The position numbers and the translations under genes were made by a program. The notes beneath the pieces are model-generated. The model was not told the DNA's origin. It searched no databases and saw nothing but the letters and a program-made list of their open reading frames with translations. A DNA stretch of 64,000 nt, taken from NCBI RefSeq assembly GCF_030272615.1, contig NC_081412.1, positions 97,341,796 through 97,405,795 on the forward strand, written 5' to 3'. This DNA is from Cryptomeria japonica. Lineage: Eukaryota; Streptophyta; Pinopsida; Cupressales; Cupressaceae. This document shows, piece by piece, positions 20,656 through 32,545 of the stretch (positions are counted from its first letter, which is position 1; every line of letters begins with the position of its first letter).

Positions 20656-21751
20656 GAAGATAAAAAATGATTGGCTAGAGGAAGCTGGCATCAATGGATT
20701 TTTGGAATCAATTTATGTAGAAAAATATGAGTCTAGGGAAGAAAATATCTTTGAACTAGAAATTGCAGAAAACATTATTGATAATAATCTTAGTATTTCC
20801 TCTCAAGATCTAGTTGATCTAGATTAAGAAGATTGGGAGACAATGAAAATAATTATAAGATCACTAAAGATGAATTGGATGAGATAATGGAGGAAGAATT
20901 AGAAGAAAATGCTCATCTAGATCAATAAAAAGAAAAGAAAGGATATCTAAAGATGCATTTGATCAGATAATGGAGAAAGTATTGGAAAGCGTGCCCATCT
21001 AGGATACATGAATGCTTTATTTCTAAATATGAATAAGGTTATTGATCTATATGATATTATTTACACTTGGTATAATAATTTTAAGAAATTATTTGAATCT
21101 CACTTCACTTGGATTAGCAGGTAGAACGTCTATTATGTAATAAGATTATTTTTTGGCAAAATCATAGATTGGCGAAAAGGACTTGTTGAAGGTCCTAGAA
21201 ATCAGAAAAATGAAACATCTTTAACTAATTTAGGTAGATAAGACATTGTCGAGTTGTGAATAGATTAGTTACAATTTAAAATTATTGACCATTAATTCTT
21301 TCTTATAGTTTGAAGCTCCATAATTTGTATATATAATAGTCTTTGAGAATATTTTTGTTGTTATGAGATTACAAAGTGATTTTGTTACATTAAGACATCT
21401 ATTTGTTTTTCATATAAAGAGTATTCAAAGAAATAGGTAGTCTTAGTAGATGATTGAATTTTTGTTGAATTAAAAGATTGTATTGTTTCAAAATATATTG
21501 CTCAATGTTAACTTAAAGAAAATAGAAATCAACATTTGTGATTATAATTTTTTTTTTCAATTTACAAGGATTTTAGAAAAAAAAACTCTTGCATGAGAAT
21601 TCCAATAATAGGAAATTGTAATGGTTACCCCTACGTTCTAACTTTTTTTTAGAGAAATTTTATCGCATAAGGTAACCTACCAACACAAAGTGAAAACACT
21701 CATGCAATTAAGTTAAATGATTTGATTTATTTATTCATTCAAGCACAATAC
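20656..21751 (+). other. Flank between Gypsy-1 and Copia-2, with possible decayed coding sequence
   Basis: 20668-20826 reads openly as WLEEAGINGFLESIYVEKYE, then EENIFELEIAENIIDNNLSI, ending DLVDLD and a stop. A further acidic stretch (DELDEIMEEELEENAH) follows in another frame near 20865-20925. I do not recognise the protein. The rest is AT-rich non-coding DNA ending in ATAGT (21752-21756), the TSD of Copia-2. Confidence 0.35.
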
Positions 21752-21756
21752 ATAGT

Positions 21757-22262
21757 TGTTGGTGTAAATAATTATTCATCATGGATTTTATTACACCTAC
21801 TTAAGTTTACTTGATTATGCATTTCATAGTAGTTTGGGTATGAGACACTTGGGTGTTAGTGCCACATTGGGATAGTGTGTCTGAGAGAATTCCCACCTTT
21901 TATGGTGTTGATCTTGTTACTACTTTATCATATCCACTTATTGTGGACTGATAATTCCACCTTCGGTGGGTGATCTACCTCATGTGGAATATTATATTGT
22001 TTCTTGTACCTACCACACCTATTTCCTACCTACCCTTGTTTCTTATTGAGCCACATGTCATGTTGGTGTTCTCACATATCTATATAGCCTTGCCTATATA
22101 TGCATGCTCATATTCATTGTATTGAATAATTATTGATGATCCAGTTGATCACATTTTGCATCTTGATAGAATACAGTTTATTCCTATCATCTATTTTGTT
22201 CTCTCTTATTTATACTTTCCATTGCCTCTAGATCTTGGAAAAATCTCACATGGTATCAAAGC
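21757..22262 (+). repeat. Copia-2 5' LTR and primer-binding site
   Basis: LTR 21757-22250. TGGTATCAAAGC at 22251-22262 abuts it, one base different from the usual iMet site. TATATAGCC and CTATATATGC near 22080-22100 are candidate TATA boxes. Confidence 0.9.
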
Positions 22263-23059
22263 CATTAGAGTGTCTTTGATTTGCCAATCGAGAGAAATTT
22301 GATGCTATTTGGGGTTGTGTTTTTTGGAGCTTTCTATTGCAGGTTATTATTGAAGCTTGATGGGTAAAATCTAAGGTCACCATTGGATTGAGGAAGTCCA
22401 AGAAAGTCAATTTTTCCTTTTGTTTCATCCAAATCAGACTTCGGAGGCCAAATCTAGAGGCATTTGAAGTTTGAAGCTGTGATGGAAATTTTCTAGAAAT
22501 TATAATTTTGCCGACAATTTTCAAATAGTGATATCTCACTCATTTGAACTCTTTGTTTCAAGCAATTTTTTTTTTTTAGGGGTCGAATTTCATGATTTGT
22601 ACAGTGATGCAAGAACTTTCTGATTTTCAGATACAATTTTTTCTGAAATTATGAAATCCCGATTTTTACAACTTTGGAGGCTTGGTTTGGGCTTATATGG
22701 ATTCCTTTTCAAGTGCCATTTTTTTTGAAGGTGCATAATTTTTTTTCTACTTTCATAACATGCCATTATTTTGTAGTGATTTTTAGTAGAAATTGCACTT
22801 TCAGTATTTGGTCATATTTTGGCCTATTTGGTACTTGTTTTTTGCTTGGATCTCAATTTAGATCACTAGAAGTATTTGTTGAAGTCTCTTATATCTAATT
22901 TTGAGAAGTTGTACAATTTAAATCAGAAGTCCACCTTGCCTTATTTATCAAGTGGCCCATTGTACATGCACTAAGTTTAAAGTGCCAAATCATGATTTTT
23001 TGGGGGGTATCTTGTGTGATTGTGCCTCTCTCTATCTTGTGTTTTTTCCTTTTTCTGCT
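22263..23059 (+). other. Copia-2 leader
   Basis: Untranslated leader of about 800 bp with T-rich runs. An in-frame ATG at 22952 precedes the preferred gag start at 23060, but the 36 codons between do not look like Gag. Confidence 0.6.
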
Positions 23060-24544
23060 ATGGGTTCTCCTAAGTTTCCTCTTTTAACTCCTCATAATTA
23101 TGCTACTTGGAAAATTGATGCATGGAGTAAACTTATGGAAAAAGGACTAACTCATTATATTGATGAAACTATTGTTGCTCCCGTCGATCCTAAGGCTGAT
23201 CTTGTTGGTCACTTAGATTGGCTCACTAAAAATATCATGGCAATTGATACCTTAAGAAAGTATGTATCAAAGGATCTCATTTTTCATATTAATAAATGTA
23301 CTCCAATCAAGGATGCTTGGCAAAAGTTTCAAGGCTTGTATGGTCAAGTTGATGAGATTAGGGGATATTAGATTGATAGTGATCTCACCATGTTAGATCC
23401 CAAGAACTTTGATACTATACAATATTATGTCACTAAGGCAAAGGAATTGAGGGCACAACTCAAGGATTGTGGCATTGATAAGAAGGATACTCAATTGATC
23501 TTCAATTTGATGGGCACACTTCCACAAGAATATGCAGCATTTGTTTCTAGTTTCCAAACCCATAGGATGACAATGGGTTCAAGCTACACAATGCCTACAT
23601 TTGATGCTTTTGTTGAAATGTTGATGATGGAACAAACTAAGTTGATAAGCATGTGCATTCTTAAGGCTTCTAAGTCTCAAGAATTAGTGGTAAATCAAGG
23701 GAACAAAGGAAATCAAGGAAAGGACAACTCCAACAAGAAGAAATGGCAATCAAAGCCTAAGGAAAAAGAACCATCCTCTCCACAACAAGGAGATTCATCC
23801 TCTTCTAGGAGGAACAATTCACCAAAGAGGGAGAGACCTACTTGTGCCTATTGTAAAAAGGTTGGTCATGAGGAGCGTCGTTTCCATTCTAAGAAGATTG
23901 ATGAGCTTACTCATATCTTCAAAAAACATAACATTGATTTGTCTAATGTCTACAAGAAGGATGATTCATCAACTTCCACTTCCTCACATTCAAAAGGAAA
24001 AGGGAAAGCATTCATGGCTTCTACAAGTGGGAAGACTCACTCTTTTGGGACAAGAAAAGGAAAAGCTCTTTGTGCTACTACTAGTCATGATTCAGGGAGA
24101 TGGCTTCTAGATTCAGGGGCTTCTCATCATATGACATCTTCACAGTCTATGTTCTCTATATTTGATCCTTGCACCATGTCGTGAATTTTGATGGGCAATC
24201 ATACATACATGGATTTGGTTGGGAAAAGAACTATTGACATTGGGGATAACTCCTTCAATGATGTGTTGTGTGTACCCCATTTGACAAACAATCTCCTTTC
24301 CATCAATCAAATCACATATGACACAACTAAGAGAATTGTGGAGTTCACACCTGAGTCAGTTTTCATTAGAGACTTGGAGACTAGAGCTATCATTGTGACT
24401 GGGATGGTTGATCATGCATCTCAGTTATACTCCTTTTCAGATTTTGTTGATGATGATGATCTCACATATGATGATTCTACACATGATGATCACACTTCTT
24501 GTGATGATTCAAATTTTGAGGGGAACTTTGGGTACTTGAACTAG
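23060..24544 (+). pseudogene. Copia-2 gag and protease, one frame with stop codons
   Basis: Gag starts at ATG 23060: GSPKFPLLTPHNYATWKIDA is the usual Copia opening. KDAWQKFQGLYGQVDEIRGY, LMGTLPQEYAAFVSSF and a basic Ser-rich linker follow, then the knuckle CAYCKKVGHEERRF with Phe in place of the last Cys. The protease has WLLDSGASHHM with an intact DSG (near 24101-24133), then VLCVPHLTNNLLSINQI. Stops are TAG 23369 (Copia-1 has Gln there), TGA 24182 and TAG 24542. No frameshift is needed across the whole region. Confidence 0.9.
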
Positions 24545-25339
24545 GGGATTCTCACATGTGACTCCATTCTTGAGCCTTTTGTTTCATCTCCTCCTATTGA
24601 TATCACATCACCTATTGCACCTGATGATGCAGATAGTGTGACAATTTTGCCTTCATGTGATTTTGTGCATTAGGATATTTCATGTCTTCCAGCTTCAGAT
24701 TCATGGGATGAGTAATTGACATATATTGCAAGTTTGTTTGTAGAATCCTACATTGCAGATTTGGGAGACATCATTGATGATATTCATCTTCTCTTTGATG
24801 AAGATGATCCTTCTTTGATTATTGTGAGGGATCACTCTGACCATCTTGTTCATTCTCTACATGATCATTCTTTCGAGGTTGACATGATTGTGGATACTTA
24901 TGTACAACAGTTGGAGGAGGTACATTTATGTTTAGAGGAGACATGTGAGTCTTTGGGACATGTTCTACATCCATCTCCACTAGATCGTGGAGTGCCTTTT
25001 TCAGTAGTGTGGATCATTTTACCACCTTTGGATGGGGTATCTTTTAACATCGACATGGGGACACTTGAGCAGTTTTCAGAGACTTCATTCATCATGAGTT
25101 CTTTACATTCATCTTCACTTGATGAATGGGGAGACTTCATGGATCCATCTTTGGTTTCATTTCTTCCTAAGGGGAGGAATGTTGTTGGATGTTCTTGGAG
25201 CGATTTCTTCATTCATTCTCGAGCTTCTATCATTGGTGCAAATTCTCCATTGAGGGGGGGCTTCCTAGCTTCTCTTCTTCTCTCATATGGGGGGGACTTT
25301 TTCCTCACATGGTGTTTTGTTCCTCACATACTTCTATGA
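24545..25339 (+). pseudogene. Copia-2 region X ending in an RT amino-terminal vestige
   Basis: Same frame as protease, with stops at 24671 (TAG) and 24713 (TAA). Blocks LTYIASLFVESYIADLGD, IHLLFDEDD, LEEVHLCLEET, VLHPSPLDRGVPFSVVW and EWGDFMDPSLVSFLPKGRNV-VGCSW match Copia-1 in order. The final block (25163-25198) looks like the entry of a Copia RT domain; nothing of the RT palm follows. Integrase motifs are absent. Function, if any, is unknown. It could be a leftover linker plus RT edge after a deletion in a common ancestor. Confidence 0.75.
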
Positions 25340-26046
25340 GAGTTCTTTGTATCTAGTTTTCATCTCTCTTTTGGGGGAGGGTTTTTTCCCATTGGGTTTT
25401 TCTCTCTTTCCCCGCTTTGTGAGAGATTTCATTGCATTGATTTGCATTTGTACATGGGTACCTAACATGGCCTCGTAGTCAGGACCCATCTTGCATTGCT
25501 TAGTTGCATTGTAGACTTAAGTGCATTCCCCTAAGTTGCACTTAAGGGGGGTGTTGGTGTAAATAATTATTCATCATGGATATTATTAAACCTTACTTAA
25601 GTTTACTTAGGATAATGCATTTCATAGTAGTTTGGGTATGAGACACTTGGGTGTTTGTGCCACATTGGGATAGTGTGTAGGAGAATTTCCACCTTTTATG
25701 GTGTTGATCTTGTTACTACTTTATCATATCCACTTATTGTGGACTGATAATTCCACCTTTGGTGGGTGATCTACCTCATGTGGAATATTATACTGTTTCT
25801 CCTACCTACCACACCTGTTTCCTACCTACCCTTGTTTCTTATTGAGCCACATGTCATGTTTGTGTGCTCACATATCCATATAGCATTGCCTATATATGCC
25901 GGCTCATATTCATTGTATTGAGCATTGATTGATGATCCAGTTGATCACATTTTGCATCTTGATAGAATACAGTTTATTCCTATCATCTATTTCGTTATCT
26001 CTTATTTGTACTTTCCATTGCCTCTAGATCTTGGAAAAATCTCACA
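25340..26046 (+). repeat. Copia-2 3' untranslated region, polypurine tract and 3' LTR
   Basis: 25340-25540 is non-coding and shares TACCTAACATGGCC and GTAGTC-GGAC words with the Copia-1 end. AAGGGGGG (25544-25551) abuts the LTR at 25552, which ends at 26046. Confidence 0.88.
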
Positions 26047-26051
26047 ATAGT

Positions 26052-27275
26052 CTTGGTAACCACATTATCATAGATTCAAAATATTAGTAATCCAACTTAA
26101 TAGCTAGCTCAACTTTCTCCTTAAGTAAAGGCACCTCAAATTGGTGGCCAATGGAGTCATTATAGGTCTATTGCAAAGTGTAGATTTATAATAGTCATGT
26201 AATCAACAAGTTTTCCATTTGTGATTGAAATCGGACCTCTAAGATGATGTATTGACACCCTAGACACCTCCAAATAGGTAAATAGACTCCAAACTACTTA
26301 GAAATGTACGGAAGCAAGAATGACCTTCTTTTTTGACTAGATAATGCCCAAGACATCTCTAGACGAGTCTGCTGTATCTAATTTGTTGCTACGTTCCACT
26401 AGGATGGCCAACTAGTCTTCCAAAATCATGTTCTTCCAACTCCAAATTGCCTTAACACCACATGCTATCACCATAATCAACCTAACTACCTTAGAAAAAT
26501 GTTTTTAAATCCTCAAATCACACCATAAAGATCTAGCATACATTTCAATGTAATCCACATCTATACACCTTGCTTAGGAGCAATTTCTTTAAAAAAATTC
26601 AAAATCTCATCAAACCTTGCAAATAACCAATGAAACGTGGTGCCTAACTAAGAAAAGAGTAAATAAAAAGTATCTAGAAGTAGATAATTGACGGCCTAGG
26701 ATATGTGAGCCAAAATGAGGATTCAAATATAGTTTGAAGTGGACAACTAGGTCTAGAAATTTACCAAAATACTTGCAGTTGCAATGAAATCACAAAATCT
26801 CACTAATCATTATCAAAATCATGAAGTATAAATCAAAATACCATATAAAATTTCATCTTTGCAAAATAGAAATCACCAAAACTCTATGAGAATTCATAAT
26901 TCCCTAAATGAGAATACTAAATCTAGCCAGGGTGGGTCTCTCACTACTTTACTAGCAAATCAAAGAGGGTTTTTGTCCTGAATAACTCTAAAAAGAAATT
27001 CCTATGTTCATTCCAACATTCTATTATGTGTGCAAAATTTGTAAGAAGAAATGAGAGACCCAAATCTAATTTATAAATTTTTGAGTAAATTTAGGGCAAT
27101 CAAATTTTTAAATATTTTAGTGCCCCTGAAAGGGTCCCCATAACACCTTTATAAAACAACTTTATTCGCCTAACCTGGGTGTTCAATTTGGTGACATTTA
27201 CTTTATGAAATATTTAACACTTACGTTAATAATAAAACAACATTTTAGTGTAACTTTTAGTGATGATTTCAAGGG
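26052..27275. other. Flank between Copia-2 and LINE-2, nothing firm
   Basis: AT-rich. On the minus strand around 26130-26560 a frame with few stops reads VVRLIMVIACGVKAIWSWKN and GPISITNGKLVDYMTIINLH. I recognise no family and do not call a gene. Confidence 0.4.
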
Positions 27276-27351
27276 GTTAAAAAAAGGGCGGGAGTGAGCA
27301 CGAGAGTAGAAGAGAATCGAGGAGCAGGAGCGAGATCAAGCGCGGGCTTGG

Positions 27352-29326
27352 ATGGTAGGATTGAGGAGCATCAAAATGGATTGGAGCGATAGAGGTGGAA
27401 AGAATTTGATGATTATGGGAGAAATGGTTTTGAAAATTTGGGAGGCCGCCAAACGAAGTCCAGATGAAGAGACTCAATGGAGCAGGAGTATCCTATGGAA
27501 AATTTCAGAGCAAGTGTGTTCAGTGGATGGCAAGCATGTGGAAATTATCGAGTAGATCTGGATCATAGGTGGCATAGAATCAACACACATCAAACCCGAT
27601 TGGGTAACTATAAAGGATAGATGGGTTTTTGAGAAGGGTAGATGGGTGGATAAATTGGCCAATCCAGGAGTCCAGGTTGAGGGGATGCGCCAGAACCACC
27701 ATAGGCAAAATACGGGTTTCAGATAGCAGGCGAGACTTGACAGGAAATGGAATGCGGAGACTCCCTAGGTGAGACCATCAGACAATTGGAATTCATCCAA
27801 TTTTAGGCATTTGGGTGAAGAGAGGAGAGGTTGTTCTCAAAGATCTGAGAAGAAGGGATCTCAAAATCATGTGAATGGGTGGTTTACGAAAGGTTCTAGA
27901 AAGGATCCAAGGAAGGATAAGCCGAGAGTGGGGCACAAAACATGAGGTTCAGTTATTATGGAGGATCAAAAGGAGAAAGGCAAGGGATTATTGATCGAAG
28001 ATGAAGGGCCTTCCAATGAATTAGAGCAAGGTCACAATAAGTCACAAATTGAGAATCCATTTTGCATTTCGGTAGATAAATTTCTATTGAAGTAAATAGG
28101 GAATTTCTATGTAAGCAAGCAATTTTCATTAAATGGGGAGGGATGGGTTTGAAAGATTATGAGGAAATTATTGTTTGGTGTCAAGATTAGCTGGGTAAGA
28201 AAGTGGGAGTTAGGCCACTAGCAAATAGCCAAGGGGCCTTGGTTCCTGGATGGGATCCAAATGCATCTCATAAATTGGATTCTAAATTTCGATCCCTAGT
28301 CTTTTGTGATTTCAGATAGATTGATATGATTTAAATCATATAATTTTCCTATAGAATACTAGACAAAAGATATTATCAAAGAAATTGGTAGGAAGATTGC
28401 CAGGTACACTTTTATGGATTCCCCTTTGGTAGATAAAAAATGGGGCTCATACTTCAGAGTATGTGTAAGTAGCAAGTGAAATGGAATTCCTGGAGGAAAT
28501 TGATTTGGTTTATAAGGATAACATTTGGAAAGTGGCCATTAGGTGTGAAGAAAAATTGGACCTGTGTTCGAATTGTAGATCAATATTGCATGGAAAGGAG
28601 AAATGTTTCTATGAGGTAACAGTTAAAGGACTATATAAGTTTGTGCAATCCCCTATGTTGAGGGTAGTAGAGAGGGATGCGTAGGATGGCCCCCTAACAT
28701 AAATGGAAAAGGAATTTCTAGAGTCAATATGGTCGGAGGGAAATATGAGTATTCACTCAGAGGAGAAAATTAGAGGAGCAGGAGAGTCTGGGGGAGAAGC
28801 TCGGATTCACAAATATACCAAAGTAGTAAATTCACAAGTATATCCTCAGTTAGGAATTGGAGAGGAGATAAATTCAATGAACACCCCTACCCCTGAAGGA
28901 AATGCTCTAGAGGTTGTGGAAAAGACGCGACAAAGGTTGGGTTTCATGTCTCCTCAAGAACAAAGGATAGGGCTAAAGGATTTGAGCCTCACCAAAAATG
29001 AATTCCAGGGAGGGGAAAATAAATTTGTGGAGGTAACAACGAAGAATGACTTAGAAGGGGAATTAGAGGGAAGTGGAGATTCAAAATTATAAGCGGATGA
29101 TAGTTTTGAAGAGGTCCAAGCTGGGATTTTGGAGGCCAGGGGATTGGAACAAATCCAATTTGGGATCAAAACCCCTAGAGTCAGATCTAGTAGAAGGAAG
29201 GATCACATGACAAATAAAGAAAGGATGGCAATAGCTGGCAGAGCCAAGGGTGAACCAAGCTCTTTTAAACCATTCTTAGAAACGGGAAGGAGTTACCCCT
29301 TCCTGGGGATCCATGAGGATCATTAG
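27352..29326 (+). pseudogene. LINE-2 ORF1, DUF4283 and CCHC
   Basis: RNA-binding ORF1 protein. From ATG 27352 one frame holds to about 28477, with in-frame stops at 27553 and elsewhere. It includes FGVKISWVRKWEL, GPWFLDGIQMHLINWILNFD, LPIEY-like NFPIEY, DIIKEIGRKIARYTFMD and KKWGSYFRVCV, the DUF4283 pattern. A one-base shift near 28477 leads to EFLEEIDLVYKDNIWKVAIR and the zinc knuckle CSNCRSILHGKEKC (28564-28605). The carboxy tail is acidic and basic without motifs, ending at TAG 29324-29326, inside the ORF2 start region. Confidence 0.82.
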
Positions 29327-29630
29327 TTGGAATGCTAGGGGCTTAAACACCCCTAGCAAATGGTCCCTATTCAGGTGCCAAATAGATTCTAGTAAAGCAG
29401 ATTTAGTTTTGATTCAGGAAACAAAATGGAAAAAAGAAGAATGGGAGACTAAGATGAGAAGTTGGAGACATTGGAATGGATCTTTTTTGGAGTCGATTGG
29501 AGAAGCAGGAGGATTGGGAGTGACTTGGAATCTGGTGAAGGCTACTTGAACATTTCTAGAGGGTAGAACAAATTGGATGTTGTTGGTTTTATTCACGGAT
29601 CATCAGAGCAATAGAACTTGGAAGGTTACT
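29313..29630 (+). pseudogene. LINE-2 ORF2 endonuclease, first part
   Basis: ORF2 begins at ATG 29313, 14 bases before the ORF1 stop: RIISWNARGLNTPSKW, LVLIQETKWKKEEW (metal-binding Glu), GEAGGLGVTWN. A stop at 29547 precedes FLEGRTNWMLLVLFTDHQSN. Its reading continues at 37405 after NAL-C. Confidence 0.88.
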
Positions 29631-30805
29631 GTTGGCATTTTTGATGTTTATGTTGTGATTGTCATTGATGGACACACACTTGTATTGAGATTCCCTTTAT
29701 ATGTATGAGCTCATGCTCAACCGGTATTTGTTCCAACCGGTATGTTGTACTCTAGTCTTTTGACTAGTGGTGATTTTGAAGACTGTGTTTCCCGGTTTGA
29801 AGTGGCATGTTGACCCCAAGCGATTTGTAGATCACAAGCGGTACGAGGAAGCAAAGCGGCACAACACATTCTTACCAGTCTTCATTTTTGTCAAACCGGC
29901 AACCGGCATTTTGTATGAACCGGTAACACTCTGTGATGAGTTACCAACCGACATTTTGTAATGAGTTACCAATCCACCAATTGTTTGACGGTGCCGACAC
30001 ATTGACGGTGATTCTTGTGTCGTGTTACTGAGTATGTCTAGATTCATTGAACCTAGGAAATTGTAATGTAATCCTATTGGACCGACATGAAATCAGATTC
30101 CTTTAAAAGGACATCATGTCTAGGGTTTTAAAGAGGTTGAAGGAGCTACGAATAGGTTTTATGTTGAGCTAGGGTTTAAGGTGAAAGAGCAGAGCGATCT
30201 TATGATAGAAGATCAAATTGTAACTGAGAGTGAGATAGAGAAGACTGAAGTAATGCTGGAATGCATTAGCTGTGAGCAATACTGGATCTAACCAAGCAGT
30301 TTGTGCTAGCAGATAGATCAAACACTTGTTGATTACTCACATCTTTGACAAGTTTGTAGCCCTTAACCAGGTAGGCCTCAAAGCCTTTGTAAAATCCTCT
30401 AACAAGGTGGTTCACACAGGTGAATCTAAAATCCTCTAACAACGTAGTCTTTAATCGGACTTATCTCCTAACAGAGATTGAGATTCCTAATAGGATCTGT
30501 TTTGGTGAAGAACATTGTAAGACCTTAACCGGTCTGGTTTCTATTCTGCAGATAGTGACTTGTGAGTTCCATCTCACCATGGTTTTTCCCAGTTGGGTTT
30601 CCACGTCAAATATCTTGTGTTATGGTTGCATTGCTTTTGTGGGTGAATGGTTTATTCACATTTTGGTTTGTATGTGTGATAATCAGTTTGATTGTCAGAC
30701 TGCTTTACCGGTTTATCTCTAGACTGTGTAAGTGTTTTAGTGCAAAGATTTTTGGCATACTAATTCACCCCCCCCCTCTTAGTATTCATCAATTGGTATT
30801 AGAGC
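29631..30805 (+). repeat. NAL-C 5' LTR and primer-binding site
   Basis: LTR 29631-30791, TGTTGGCATTTTTGATG to AGTATTCATCA. TGGTATTAGAGC at 30794-30805 is the primer site, 2 bases after the LTR. A TTTAAAAGG box lies near 30102. The C-run CACCCCCCCCCCTCTTAG sits near the LTR end, as in the other NALs. Confidence 0.9.
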
Positions 30806-30841
30806 CAACCTTTCTATAAGTTTAACCACTTGGAAAGAGAT

Positions 30842-32102
30842 ATGGGAGAATACACATTGAGGGAACTTACTCAATGGCTCACTAAGTTTGAGCAAGCCTA
30901 TGATGATCTTATGGTCAAATACAAGGCATCTCAAGCAAAAAGAAGAGAACATGTAGAGAGGCTGATGGAACTATCTGAAAGTAGTTCTGAAGATGAAGCT
31001 AACATGGAAGCTATGATTGCTGAAGTGAATAAGCTGAATGATTCAAACTCCAGAAGGACTGACTATTGGGTTTAGCCAAGAGCTTGAGAACCGGAGAAAG
31101 GCTGAAGATCTGGTAAAAGACAGAGATCATGAGATCTCCAAGTTGAAACAAGAGATTAGTGCACTAACTGCTCGCCTTCATGAGAGCAGAATGGAGAAAG
31201 AAGACATGCAAGGAGAACTGAACATTGCCATCTCAGAAAATGCAAGTCTTATGGAGACAAACACTGCTAGTTCCAAAGAACTCTTTGAATCAAAGGAAAT
31301 ACTAGCTAAGTTTGGCAAAAGTACAGTCAGGCTAGAGCAAAAGCTTGAGTCATCTAGACTGGCAAAGAATACCAATTGTCTTGGTTTTTCTGGACATGAG
31401 GAAGGAGAATCCTCAAGGACAAATGCTGAAGCATCAAAGAAGCAACCAACACTCAAAGGAAAAGGTAAGCAAAAATTCAAACCTGTTTGCTTTAATTGTC
31501 TTAAAGAAGGACACACTGCCAACGTGTGTAGGAGCAAAGCCTACAATAATTCTCCTTATTTTATCAACAATATACCTAGATCCAATAAGTTCAATGGTCA
31601 TTGTTATGCATGCAACAAGTTTGGGCATTGAGCATTTGAATGCAGGTCTATAATGGATAACACTAGAAGATATCCTCAGAGGACCAAAGGAACTGGTCCT
31701 GAATCTTTTGTGAACCAGAACCACAACCGGTTTAATGTCTTCAATCATCAGTCAAGAAGCGGTGGTCATCAAGCGGTAACTGGATGGAGAGAAAGTTGTA
31801 TGATCTGTCATGGTCATGGTCACACTGCTGCAACATGCAGAAGGAAGAATGGAAACATGTACAATGGACCTTGGAGAGCACTTGGACTTGTTTGCTATCA
31901 CTGCAACAAATCGGGTCACATTGCAAGATTCTGCAGAAGCAAAAAAAGTATATCTGATGATATACCGGTCACTCAGGAAGGAGAAATAGATGTTGAAAAA
32001 GTTCAAAAAGACATGAAGAAAGTATGGAAGGAGAAACCAGTATTATTGGAGGAGGAACCGGTTTCTGCACCCAGTGTGGAAATGACTGAACCAGCAAACT
32101 AA
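30842..32102 (+). pseudogene. NAL-C ORF1: coiled coil and four CCHC knuckles (Gag-like)
   Basis: A nucleocapsid-like RNA-binding protein. From ATG 30842 (GEYTLRELTQWLTKFEQAYD) a long coiled coil runs to about residue 170. Four knuckles follow: CFNCLKEGHTANVC (31488-31529), CYACNKFGH-stop-AFEC (about 31602-31643), CMICHGHGHTAATC (about 31797-31838) and CYHCNKSGHIARFC (about 31893-31934). A Glu/Lys tail ends at TAA 32100. Defects are one extra G near 31068 and a TGA at 31629. There is no capsid-like DUF4219/UBN2 region, so it resembles only the carboxy half of a SIRE Gag. Confidence 0.82.
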
Positions 32103-32545
32103 GCCTCAAAGGCTTAGGGGGAGCAAATGGAAAAATGCTTTCGAACCCCCGGTTAACACTGGTAAAAGACCTTAACTGGTATGCTACACCTGTCGCTTGG
32201 TAGAAGACCAGAAATGGTAAAGAGGTAAATTAGGGTTTACGCCCTAATATAGGAGCATTAATGATGGTAGGTGAGAGACAAGTATAAATGCAATTTTCAA
32301 ATCATTTCTCACTATCTGTTTTTCAAGCGAAGAAAAGTTTTCATGTGCAGAGCAAAGAGAAGGCGATTTGAACTTAGATTTCGAGGAATTGGAGAGATTT
32401 GAAGGAGATTCAAATATAGTTTGCAATCGGCAATGGAGAACTCAAAGCGGTGATTGGCATCCGACGGAGAGCATAGCAAAACAGAATCAGGAAGCCCTAA
32501 ATTTGCCTTTGAAAGGTATTTTTCATATTCTTGAAATACTCTTCA
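32103..32545 (+). promoter_or_regulatory. NAL-C spacer between ORF1 and ORF2, with TATA-like box
   Basis: This spacer opens with CTTAGGGGGAGCAAATGG, a purine tract resembling those at the element end. AGTATAAATGC at about 32280 is TATA-like, about 265 bases before the ORF2 ATG. The sequence before that ATG looks like a plant leader (AAAGGTATTTTTCATATTC). Whether this drives a separate ORF2 transcript is inference. Confidence 0.4.

Larger units (their letters stand above)
21757..26046 (+). mobile_element. Copia-2: non-autonomous gag-protease LTR element
   Basis: Its LTRs are 21757-22250 (494 bp) and 25552-26046 (495 bp), with TGTTGG to TCTCACA termini and an exact TSD ATAGT (21752-21756, 26047-26051). 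A primer site follows the 5' LTR directly and CTTAAGGGGGG precedes the 3' LTR. The 3.3-kb interior codes one polyprotein frame from 23060 to 25339: Gag, protease, region X. Integrase, RT core and RNase H are absent. It shares this reduced plan with Copia-1, whose LTRs I cannot align to these, so they look like two related families. Confidence 0.92.

Noticed and set aside
29767-30047. ORFs in both strands of the NAL-C LTRs (also 36376-36656)
   Set aside because: They are present in both LTR copies only because the LTR is duplicated; no motif and no conservation in other NAL LTRs.
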